This document shows, piece by piece, positions 43,709 through 52,471 of a stretch of 58,145 nucleotides of DNA. The DNA is taken from contig JAFTEH010000086.1 in NCBI GenBank assembly GCA_017453745.1, positions 1 to 58,145 of the forward strand. The letters are read 5' to 3'. The notes under the pieces are model-generated. The model ran no database searches. It was not told where the DNA came from and worked only from the letters and a program-made list of their open reading frames with translations. Source of the DNA: Spirochaetaceae bacterium. Lineage in GTDB: Bacteria; Spirochaetota; Spirochaetia; Treponematales; Treponemataceae. Each line of letters starts with the position of its first letter. Within the stretch, counting starts at the first letter, position 1. The position numbers were made by a program, and so were the translations under genes.

Positions 43709-44236
43709 ATGAATTACTATGATGTACTCGGTATAGAAAAAACAGCAACTGATGCAGAAATAAAATCGGCATATAGGATGCTCGCAAAGAAATATCATCC
43801 AGATAAAAACAATGGAGATAAAAATGCAGAAGAAATGTTTAAAAAAATAAACGAAGCATATACGGTGCTTTCTGACCCAGAAAAACGCAAACTATATGAT
43901 TCAGGTTTTTATGAGCAGACTTCATCAACATATCAACGATACCAAGGACAAAATTATGATGAACAGTATGGGGGTTATGGCAGAAGCTATGAAGACCCAT
44001 TTCAAGAGTTTTGGAGACAGTGGGCTGAGGCTCAACGCTCGTATCAAAAACGCAGTACAACAACTTCACGCGATTTTAAATCATCAACATCAAACAGAGG
44101 AATCTTTTTTATTATAATTTCTATATTGCTTCTTATTTTTGGAATAGGCATTTTTAGATTTCTTTTACGCATTGTATTTTCACCACTTGGCATTATCATC
44201 ATTTTCTTATTTCTTTTGCGAAATGCAAAACAATAA
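43709..44236 (+). CDS. Short membrane-anchored J-domain protein
   Basis: The 175-residue protein has a full N-terminal J domain (about 2-70) with the HPD motif in [11 protein letters not shown], which stimulates DnaK. A Tyr/Gln/Gly-rich linker follows (about 70-125). The C-terminus is two adjoining membrane spans (about 130-150 and 152-170). It lacks the zinc finger and substrate domains of true DnaJ, so it is a membrane-bound co-chaperone rather than the main DnaJ. It probably recruits DnaK to the inner membrane. Confidence 0.85.
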   Translation: MNYYDVLGIEKTATDAEIKSAYRMLAKKYHPDKNNGDKNAEEMFKKINEAYTVLSDPEKRKLYDSGFYEQTSSTYQRYQGQNYDEQYGGYGRSYEDPFQEFWRQWAEAQRSYQKRSTTTSRDFKSSTSNRGIFFIIISILLLIFGIGIFRFLLRIVFSPLGIIIIFLFLLRNAKQ

Positions 44237-44239
44237 AAC

Positions 44240-44269
44240 TTGACATATTTTCATACCTAATATTATTAT
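44240..44269 (+). promoter_or_regulatory. Promoter pointing antisense into the lptD end
   Basis: TTGACA (44240-44245) and TATTAT (44264-44269) are 18 nt apart on the plus strand. The only gene ahead is lptD on the opposite strand, so any transcript would be antisense to its 3' end. Confidence 0.4.
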
Positions 44270-44347
44270 AGCAACATTTTTGATATATCTTTACATAAAG
44301 GTTTGGTAAATTCATTTGAAATATCAGGTAGCAGAATATGCCCAGAT

Positions 44348-47300
44348 TTAATAAATCGTACCACGCTCAACAGTAAAATTATCGCCCTCTGTAACTGTTC
44401 GTACTTTTATATCATTGATAGGTTTCCAGTTGACCATAAAAGTAATTTTAGGAATAAAACTATATTCATTGCGTGCAAGGGTAGCATTATATTTTAATTG
44501 TGGCGCAAAGGAATAGATGAATGAAAGAGACCAATCTTTTAAATCATGCTGTAGTTCAATGTCAAGTGATTTGAGTTTAAATCCTGATGCTCTCCGAGCC
44601 GCCGTATCCCAAAAATAAAATGATTGGAGTAGGTCTTTGAATATATTTGTTTCGCCTGGAATCGTCACTCCTAAGTTAAGAGACTTTTGAAAATATCGAG
44701 CAATGACATCATTGCGGGTTACGGCACTTATTTTTAAATTTAAAAATTCATGTATTGAAAACTGAATAGTTGGTGAAAATGTAAAATAGCTCTCGGTTGC
44801 GCGTTGTAAATTTATACTTAAATTAGTTGTAAAATAAAAACTAAGATTTATTCGATTTTTCCAAAAATAAAAATTAAATGGTGCGCTTATGTTAGAAAAA
44901 CTAATATCGGCATTTTTAAGTTGAAATTTTTGTGTGCCTGTTTCCACTTGCCAGCCTATCGCTGGGTCTAATTTGTAAACGGCATCGCGTTGCATGACAA
45001 GACTAAGTGAAATATATTTCCAATTAAACTTAAAACGAAATAACTCACTCATTTTTTCTTCTATATTGAAACTATAGGTTTGAGTTGTGGAAATGTTAAA
45101 TGGCAATGTCCAGTTTGCACTTATTGTAAATGGTGTCCAGTACCAGCGTTTGCCTGGTGTTTCTTTTTCATAGACACGCGTATCAAAGGAAATAGTTCCA
45201 TAAGGATGTTGAAAATTTCCGGACATTGAAAACGAACTCAAAACGGGTGGTAATGCAGAAACGAGTTTTAATGTTTGAGCATAATTATTTATGTTGACGG
45301 AAAATGTAGAAGTGAAATTGTGTTGTGTAATAAATTCCTTATTCCATTTTGCAATTTGCACTTCCCAGTTTGGTGCATTGTAAGTTCCTGTAAAAGAATT
45401 GCGCACGAGTGTTTCTCTGATTGACCATTGTAATGTAGTGCCACGAAAGATTGGGCTAAAGTAGAGTGGGTTAAGCGAAATTGAATTAGTATTTGTAAGT
45501 TGGAATATACTCAAACGATAATTGTTTGTTTGTATAGATTCTTGCTGTGCTGTATTTTTGATATATGGTGTGCGTTGATGGTTTAGTGTAAATCTTACTG
45601 AATTATCCATATTTAGAAGTTGCGATAAAACAGATAAAGAACTATTAAGTTGTATATCATAATTTATTTTATAGTGATGTGAAGCAAAATCAGCCCAATT
45701 AATATTTTTACTTTCATTCCAGTTAGTGTAGTCATAAATATTTTCAGATAAAAATCCTAACTTAAAAGCATATTTCAAATTATATGAAATGGTTTCAGCA
45801 GTTGTAAATTGATTTTTAGAATCAAATCGATAGAGTGGAAAAAAAACATCAAGTAATGTATCTTGTGCTGTTTTAGATTTGTCATTGTCAGCATTTGAAT
45901 TTTCAACTGTATTGTTTTCTATTGAAGTGGAAGTTGCATCTTTGATTTTATCTTCCAGTAAAAATGGATTTTTTAAACCGTCAATACGAATATATTTTTT
46001 TTTGCCACTTGTATTTGAAGTTGAAAAAAGAGTTCCAGAAAATCCAAATGAAAACTCTGGTCGAATCGCTTGCGGAAAATAAAATTTGCGTGCAGGTGAA
46101 TACATTTTTTCTTCGCCTGTTAAAAGACGATTTTCCTTACTGTAAAATAAAATAGTTGTTGAAAGATTTTGTAATGAAATATTTTGTATATAAGGAGCAA
46201 GCACTTTAAAATAAGGATTAACAGAAAATCGTGCATTCCAGTTATATGAAGTTTGTTCTTGAATGTTGGAAGATGAATTTTGGCTTCGCATAAAACTAAA
46301 CCAATTCATGTCTTCAGAGCGCGAAAGAAAATCACTTTGAAAAAATGGGTCAGAAATAAATGGCAAACTAATTTGAAAATTAAATGGTTGTTTAGAAAAA
46401 GTAGTATTGAAATTAAAACTATATCTGAATGGTAATGTTAAACCAAAAAAATTAGAATCATTAAATTGCGTTTTCCCGGATGTATTGTATTTTGTGTATG
46501 TACTATAAGATGAAGTAACAGGATATAAAGTATGCGAAAATCCCAAATAGGCATTAAAGTTAAATGTATTAAAGTAAGGGAAAAGAGAAGGGAGATTTCC
46601 ATCAAGTCCAACTAAATATCCTAGTGATGAATATGCATCTGCAATAATTTTTATTTCATGTTGATTGTTTGTGCTTAGGTCTTCATTTAAGTTTTGTAAA
46701 AAAAGTCCATTGCGTTTTTGTTCCTTAACCGAGTCAGAAACTAAAAAGTTTGCAAATGTTGAATTATCATCTTGTGGAATAGAAGTTTTACGACCAAGCA
46801 CATAAGTTGTTGTCAAAGTAAAATAGCCGCCGCGTGGCTTATAACCAAAAACTGGATGAAAAATCATTTCGTCAGATGGATAATAAAAAAAAGGAAGATA
46901 AAAAATAGGAATAATACCTATTGAAAAATATCCATTTGCAAAACTCATTTCGTTTCCAGGTAATAACCACAGACGCGATGCATTAAGCGACCAAAGAGGT
47001 TCTTCGGATGAACTACTGGTTAATTTTGCATTTTTAAATGCAATAACTCCACTCCCATCATATCCAGTAAGTTCAGAATGTATGACATATTGTGTTCCAT
47101 TTATTTTTTGAGAGTTTGTCTCTACGATACCATCTAGAAAAACACCAGACATTTGGTCTATATCAAAAAGGATTGAATCCCCTAAAAAACTATTTGTCAA
47201 TTTTCCAGAAATAATACGCTGATATTGTACTTTCCCATCGGCATGCAGTGTGTTTTGAGTTTTGTTGTACACAATTTTATCTGCAGTTACCGTATTAATA

Positions 47301-47596
47301 GTAGCGCCCTCTTCTATGGATACTGAAACATTTCCCAAAAGAATAATTAATTCATCATTTGTTGAGTCTTCTTCAGAAATATCACTATTTGTTTCAGTTA
47401 TTTCAGTATTGTCTTCTGTATCTTTATCATTAGTTCTATCACTATCATTTTGTTTCCCTGATATATATTCAATAGAGTCGGCGGAAATAATATTGATTAG
47501 TCTAGCATGCACAAATTGGCTATCGCTTTCTTGTGCAAAAGTGTAAAATACAAATTGAAAAAATAGTATACAGAAAATAAATTTTATTTTTTCCAC
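44348..47596 (-). CDS. lptD: LptD/OstA-like outer-membrane assembly protein
   Basis: The 1082-residue protein has a signal peptide (about 1-21), then an OstA-like beta-jellyroll region (about 30-160, with ADSIEYISG, GNVSVSIEEGATI and ADKIVYNKTQNTLHADGKV). A long C-terminal beta-barrel of aromatic strands follows. LptD inserts LPS in Gram-negatives; Treponema lack classic LPS, and the T. pallidum relative is proposed to move other glycolipids. An acidic Ser/Thr/Asn-rich insert lies at about 49-80. The GTG start follows AGTAGG by 7 nt and sits 13 nt after the HerA-like gene. Confidence 0.82.
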   Translation of the reverse strand: MEKIKFIFCILFFQFVFYTFAQESDSQFVHARLINIISADSIEYISGKQNDSDRTNDKDTEDNTEITETNSDISEEDSTNDELIILLGNVSVSIEEGATINTVTADKIVYNKTQNTLHADGKVQYQRIISGKLTNSFLGDSILFDIDQMSGVFLDGIVETNSQKINGTQYVIHSELTGYDGSGVIAFKNAKLTSSSSEEPLWSLNASRLWLLPGNEMSFANGYFSIGIIPIFYLPFFYYPSDEMIFHPVFGYKPRGGYFTLTTTYVLGRKTSIPQDDNSTFANFLVSDSVKEQKRNGLFLQNLNEDLSTNNQHEIKIIADAYSSLGYLVGLDGNLPSLFPYFNTFNFNAYLGFSHTLYPVTSSYSTYTKYNTSGKTQFNDSNFFGLTLPFRYSFNFNTTFSKQPFNFQISLPFISDPFFQSDFLSRSEDMNWFSFMRSQNSSSNIQEQTSYNWNARFSVNPYFKVLAPYIQNISLQNLSTTILFYSKENRLLTGEEKMYSPARKFYFPQAIRPEFSFGFSGTLFSTSNTSGKKKYIRIDGLKNPFLLEDKIKDATSTSIENNTVENSNADNDKSKTAQDTLLDVFFPLYRFDSKNQFTTAETISYNLKYAFKLGFLSENIYDYTNWNESKNINWADFASHHYKINYDIQLNSSLSVLSQLLNMDNSVRFTLNHQRTPYIKNTAQQESIQTNNYRLSIFQLTNTNSISLNPLYFSPIFRGTTLQWSIRETLVRNSFTGTYNAPNWEVQIAKWNKEFITQHNFTSTFSVNINNYAQTLKLVSALPPVLSSFSMSGNFQHPYGTISFDTRVYEKETPGKRWYWTPFTISANWTLPFNISTTQTYSFNIEEKMSELFRFKFNWKYISLSLVMQRDAVYKLDPAIGWQVETGTQKFQLKNADISFSNISAPFNFYFWKNRINLSFYFTTNLSINLQRATESYFTFSPTIQFSIHEFLNLKISAVTRNDVIARYFQKSLNLGVTIPGETNIFKDLLQSFYFWDTAARRASGFKLKSLDIELQHDLKDWSLSFIYSFAPQLKYNATLARNEYSFIPKITFMVNWKPINDIKVRTVTEGDNFTVERGTIY

Positions 47597-47609
47597 CTAC
47601 ATGCCTACT

Positions 47610-49088
47610 TTACTTGAACAATTTAGTGAGGGAACCCATCAGACCTCTTGTTAAACTATTCGCAATTTTATGTCCAACCGATCGAGAAAAGCCAGTCAAA
47701 ACCTGATCGCCCATTTTTTCAATAGTGCTTTTTGTTTTTCGTCTAGCTGAAGAACTCGTTCTTGCAGGTTGCTTTGATGTTGTTTTTTGCAAGGCGGTTT
47801 CTTTTTGTGCTTGCTGTACCCGTTGTGTAAGTATTTCATAAGCAGATTCTCGGTCAACCATATCTTTATACTTTGCATAAAGCGGTGAGTTGAAAACTAT
47901 CTGTTTAATCGTTGTTTCAGAAACCGTACCAATTTTACTCATCGGAGAAGTTATTAAAATCTTTTCAGTTATGCATGGAGAACCATCTTCTTGTAAAACA
48001 CTGACTAAGGCTTCTCCTGTTTTTAAATTTGTAATTTCATTTTCAATGTCTAATTCAGGGTTAATTCTAAATGTCATAGCAACTTGCTTGATATTTTTTT
48101 GATCTTTTGCAGTATAAGAACGAAGAGCATGTTGTATTCTATTCCCAAGTTGTGACAAAATAACTTCAGGAATATCAGTAGGATTCTGTGTTACAAAAAA
48201 AATTCCTATGCCCTTTGAACGAATCAGTCGTATAATTTGCGCTATCTTGTCAAGTAATACTTTGGGGCAATTATCAAACATAAGATGTGCTTCATCAAAA
48301 AAGAAAACGCATTTCGGTTTTTCTAAATCTCCAACTTCTGGAAAGGTTTCATATAGTTCCGATAAAAACCAAAGTAAGAACGCAGAATATAAATGTGGTC
48401 TCTGATACAATTTAGAAGCATTGAGTATATTTATTGTGCCAAAACCGTTTTCTTCAATCGAAAAAAAATCTTCTAGTTGTAAAGCTGGCTCGCCAAAAAA
48501 ATCTTTTGCTCCTTCAGTTTCAAGGTTCATAATACTTCGTTGTACTGCTCCAACTGATGCACTGGAGATATTTCCATATTCAAGTTTTAATTCGGATGCA
48601 TGTTCACCCATGTATATCAAAACCGATTTTAAGTCTTTGATATCGAGTAACAGCCACCCGTTATCATCAGCAATTTTAAAAGCAATATTCAAAATGCCTG
48701 TTTGTGTATCATTTAAATTACATAGCTTTGCTAAAAGTAATGGACCCATTTCAGAAATAGTGATTCGTATAGGAATTCCTAATGCAGAAAAAAAGTCCCA
48801 AACGCGAATTGGAAAATGATTGAAATTAAAACTATCTAATCCAAAAAGTTGGATACGCTTTTTTATTGCTTCATTCATTACACCCGCTTCACAAAAACTA
48901 AACAAGTCACCCTTAACATCAGGTAAAAAAATAGGTATCCCCAATGAACTAAATTGTTCTGCAAGAACTTTGAGTGTAATCGTTTTTCCAGTACCTGTAG
49001 CTCCTGCAATTAATCCGTGCCTATTAAGCATGTTTGACAAAAGAAACACTTTATCATTTCCCTGTCCTAAAAAAATTTTTTCTGTCAT
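47610..49088 (-). CDS. HerA-like ATPase (DUF853 family)
   Basis: The 492-residue protein has Walker A AGATGTGKT (about 28-36) and Walker B KCVFFFDEAHLMFD (about 253-266). These mark the DUF853/HerA-like FtsK-fold ATPases, DNA translocases of poorly known role. The C-terminal Ser/Lys-rich linker then IGHKIANSL-like tail (VGHKIANSLTRGLMGS) is typical of the family. AAGGAGA lies 7 nt before the ATG at 49088. It sits 38 nt after addA, so a role in DNA-end processing is possible but unproven. Confidence 0.85.
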   Translation of the reverse strand: MTEKIFLGQGNDKVFLLSNMLNRHGLIAGATGTGKTITLKVLAEQFSSLGIPIFLPDVKGDLFSFCEAGVMNEAIKKRIQLFGLDSFNFNHFPIRVWDFFSALGIPIRITISEMGPLLLAKLCNLNDTQTGILNIAFKIADDNGWLLLDIKDLKSVLIYMGEHASELKLEYGNISSASVGAVQRSIMNLETEGAKDFFGEPALQLEDFFSIEENGFGTINILNASKLYQRPHLYSAFLLWFLSELYETFPEVGDLEKPKCVFFFDEAHLMFDNCPKVLLDKIAQIIRLIRSKGIGIFFVTQNPTDIPEVILSQLGNRIQHALRSYTAKDQKNIKQVAMTFRINPELDIENEITNLKTGEALVSVLQEDGSPCITEKILITSPMSKIGTVSETTIKQIVFNSPLYAKYKDMVDRESAYEILTQRVQQAQKETALQKTTSKQPARTSSSARRKTKSTIEKMGDQVLTGFSRSVGHKIANSLTRGLMGSLTKLFK

Positions 49089-49126
49089 AATCTATCTCCT
49101 TATCTTTCCTACAATTAAAATATTAG

Positions 49127-52100
49127 TTATTCTAAATATGAAACATGACCAGTTCGCAAATAAAATAAAACTGTTTTTACCTTGTCCATATCCTTATTAA
49201 ATAAATTAGCGCATGCATGTTTATAAACTGATAATTGCATACGATGCTCTTCTGGTATTTCAACTTTATCGGTTTTATAATCAACAATATAGAGCACATC
49301 ATCATGTTCAAAAATTAAATCTGCTTTGCCTACAATTATTTCACCATTATATTTTGTAATAAAGCTATATTCAATTTTTCTATTGTTATCCATCAAAGCC
49401 ATTTTCCCTATCTGAGAATCAAAAAATAAATTTGTCATTTTTTGAATTAGTGGAGCAACCTGACTTGGAGTTTTTATCAATGTATTTTTAAATCGCGCTT
49501 CAATAGAAGTATGTGCCAATATTCCTAAGTCGGTTGCACTCAATTCTGATTCTACATTAGTTTCAAAAAAAGTTTTTTCAGTGGTTTCTCTTTCTTGTAA
49601 ATGACTGGCGCTCAGTATTTTTTTGTACTTAGTTGAAAATTCTTTTTTTTCAAAATTTTTTAACTTCAAGAGTTGTTCTATATGCGATTCAGATGTATTA
49701 AAAAAAATCTGCTTTATTTTATCGTATGCAATAGGTTTAATTTCCTCGATGTGCAATACATGTTTTGTATTATTTAAGACTTCATCAGTGAGCGCACTAA
49801 AAATTATATCGTAAAAAGATAAGCGTGTTTTTGCTTTGACATCATATTCATCTTTTGTTTTTTCATTTACAGAAAAATTTTCATGTAAAAGTTCATAAAA
49901 AGAAATTTCGTCACTTTTCTTTCGGTTTATCTTTTTTATACCTGTTAATATAATATGACATTCGGTACGAGTCAAAGCAACATATAATAATCGTTTCAAT
50001 TCTGAAGTATTTTTCTTTGCGATAAGTTCTTTAGACATATCATAAAAAATATTTTGCTTTTTTTTATCTCCAGTTTCAAAATTAGGAATACTGATACTTA
50101 ATCCATACTCTGGTGAATATATGATAGGCTGTATTGTGTCAAGGTGTGCAAATGAAGCACAAAATGGTATACACACAATCTTATATTGAAGTCCTTTGCT
50201 TTTATGTATACTTAAAAGTTTGACAGTATTATCATCTTCGTATAGTGAGCCAACAGGTATTTCCATATCATCTAGTTTTTCTTGTTTATTAGTATACGAT
50301 TCAACTAACTCTAAAAATTCATGAACCGACATATTTTTCAAATCACATTGTCGGGCAATTTCAAAAAGGTAGTCATATAACTCAAGATAATGAGTATACT
50401 TATTGTCTTGTAATAAAAAATATCTATAGCCTTCTTCATACCATAATTGAGAAATAATTTGAGTCGATGTTTTTTCATGTACAGCTATTTGTAGTCTTTT
50501 GTATAGGCTCTGTATTCGGATCAGTTGTTTTTCTTCAATTTCTGAAAGTTGCAAATCTTTTGCGTCAAAAAGTTCATCTGTATTTTTTTGTAACAGCAAA
50601 AATAAAACAATTTCATCAGTCAAATTGCAAAAAGGAGAACGCAAAACTTGAGTGTATGTAAATCGATCATCTGGCGAAATTGCTAACCGAATAATGGCAA
50701 GCATATCGTTAATAGGCGCTTCATTAAATATTGAGTGTTGTTGTACTGCCTTATATGGAATATTACATAAGCGCAAATATTTTTCCACACGGTGTTGTTC
50801 TGAAGTGGTGCGAAATAAAATTGCAAAATCAGAATATTTACATGATCGTGCTCTATTATTTTCACTTACAGTAATTTTTTCATTAATCATTGTGCGAATT
50901 TTATTTGCGAGCGAATAACTTTCTGCATCATATCCATCTAAATAGTTTATACCATCGTGCTCACTAGAACATGAAACTAAGACATCTATTTGTGGCAATA
51001 CTCCACTTGTATTTTTATCGTATAAGATTTTAGCAAAGTTAGCTTCATAATCTGGTGCATTCCTACCGCAACCTATAGAAAAAACATTTGGGAAAATATG
51101 ATTAAAAAAATCTATTAAAGATTTTTCACTCCGATAATTTGTATCCAGTGCTAGATTATGATTTCCAGAAAAATCCAAAGAAAGATTTTTAAAAACTGAA
51201 ACATCTGCACCGCGAAACAAATATATTGATTGTTTTTCATCACCAACAAAAAAAAGTTTGTTATCGCACAAGTCTTTTACATCAGGAATTGCTTGACTGA
51301 CTACTCCTGTTTTTTCAGAAAGAACAAAAAGCAGATCGCGCTGTAAGCTATTATTGTCTTGAAATTCATCAATCATGATAGAGTCAAATTTAGATTTATA
51401 AAGTTGTCTTAACTGTTTATCTGAAAGTAAGCAATCAAGTGCAAGTTGTGAAACATCATTATGATTTAAAACTCCTTCACTAACTTTTAGATTATTTACT
51501 TCAGTTTGTAATAAACCTAAAATATCAAAACAATGAAAAATAAAATCTTTTTGATCATAGTGTTGTTTTAGTATTAAGAGTCGGGGTACTAAAGCATCAC
51601 GAAGATGTTTTACATTATTTTTGAACTCATCTATTGACACATCACTTGTTTGATTAGGCAAGCCTGTTAAATTTATTTTATAAATTTCTTGTATGCTGGT
51701 AAAAAAACTATCAAGTTCTACATCGTCAAGTAAAATAGAAACTGTGCTAAACTGGGATAACATATCCTGTATATGGCTAAGTTTTTTACTTTGAGTAGAA
51801 TTATCATAATCTAATATTGTTTTCACTGATGTGCAAAAATCAGTAAGCAATGTATTCAGTAATGTGTCGCATTCTTGCAAAAATCTTTTTTTACATTCTT
51901 CTATATTGAGTGGTCGCGTCAGTGAAGTATATTTTAAAAAACTTATAAAGTAATCATAAATAAATGTATTTATTTGTGTTGGCGTAATTAATTTTGCAAG
52001 TTCAATATCATTTCGATATTTCATAAAAAATTTTAAAGCACATTCGCGTTCAATTTCATCTGCACGGTTTTTGTCGATGATAAAATCGGGGGCGATACCA

Positions 52101-52471
52101 AATTGTATACATCCAGCACGAGCAATTTGACCACAAAAGGAATCAAGAGTAGAAATATTTGCTTGTGAAAAATTTTTCAATGCTTCATCAATTAATTTTT
52201 TTTGTGTTTCGTTTTCACACTTATCGCGAACGGAGGATAGTTCTCTATAGCAACGCTCCTGCATTTCAGTTGCCGCTTTTTTAGTAAATGTGAGTGCGAG
52301 TATTTTTTCAATCTTTATTTTTTTTTCTAAAATCAAATAGACAAATCTTTTCGAAAGGACCATCGTTTTCCCAGAACCTGCGCCTGCAGAAACAGCAGCA
52401 TTATGCGAAAGCATGGCTACTTCCTGTTGGGTTTTATTTAAGTCCAAAAGATAAAATGGGGTATTCTTCAT
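49127..52471 (-). CDS. addA: ATP-dependent helicase/nuclease subunit A
   Basis: AddA is the UvrD-like helicase and nuclease half of AddAB, the RecBCD counterpart that resects double-strand breaks. The 1114-residue protein has Walker A SAGAGSGKT (about 28-36), the DEFQDNN Walker B motif (about 370), LLSIHKSKGLQYKIV (motif V region) and VALTRTE (motif VI). A C-terminal RecB-family nuclease domain (about 1049-1070) shows GKADLIFEH and IVDYKTDK with the catalytic Asp and Lys. Its ATG overlaps the addB stop by one base (TAATG), indicating coupled translation. Confidence 0.92.
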   Translation of the reverse strand: MKNTPFYLLDLNKTQQEVAMLSHNAAVSAGAGSGKTMVLSKRFVYLILEKKIKIEKILALTFTKKAATEMQERCYRELSSVRDKCENETQKKLIDEALKNFSQANISTLDSFCGQIARAGCIQFGIAPDFIIDKNRADEIERECALKFFMKYRNDIELAKLITPTQINTFIYDYFISFLKYTSLTRPLNIEECKKRFLQECDTLLNTLLTDFCTSVKTILDYDNSTQSKKLSHIQDMLSQFSTVSILLDDVELDSFFTSIQEIYKINLTGLPNQTSDVSIDEFKNNVKHLRDALVPRLLILKQHYDQKDFIFHCFDILGLLQTEVNNLKVSEGVLNHNDVSQLALDCLLSDKQLRQLYKSKFDSIMIDEFQDNNSLQRDLLFVLSEKTGVVSQAIPDVKDLCDNKLFFVGDEKQSIYLFRGADVSVFKNLSLDFSGNHNLALDTNYRSEKSLIDFFNHIFPNVFSIGCGRNAPDYEANFAKILYDKNTSGVLPQIDVLVSCSSEHDGINYLDGYDAESYSLANKIRTMINEKITVSENNRARSCKYSDFAILFRTTSEQHRVEKYLRLCNIPYKAVQQHSIFNEAPINDMLAIIRLAISPDDRFTYTQVLRSPFCNLTDEIVLFLLLQKNTDELFDAKDLQLSEIEEKQLIRIQSLYKRLQIAVHEKTSTQIISQLWYEEGYRYFLLQDNKYTHYLELYDYLFEIARQCDLKNMSVHEFLELVESYTNKQEKLDDMEIPVGSLYEDDNTVKLLSIHKSKGLQYKIVCIPFCASFAHLDTIQPIIYSPEYGLSISIPNFETGDKKKQNIFYDMSKELIAKKNTSELKRLLYVALTRTECHIILTGIKKINRKKSDEISFYELLHENFSVNEKTKDEYDVKAKTRLSFYDIIFSALTDEVLNNTKHVLHIEEIKPIAYDKIKQIFFNTSESHIEQLLKLKNFEKKEFSTKYKKILSASHLQERETTEKTFFETNVESELSATDLGILAHTSIEARFKNTLIKTPSQVAPLIQKMTNLFFDSQIGKMALMDNNRKIEYSFITKYNGEIIVGKADLIFEHDDVLYIVDYKTDKVEIPEEHRMQLSVYKHACANLFNKDMDKVKTVLFYLRTGHVSYLE

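Noticed and set aside
44303..44497. 64-codon frame antisense to lptD
   Set aside because: No SD; a non-coding antisense RNA is the better reading if anything is transcribed.
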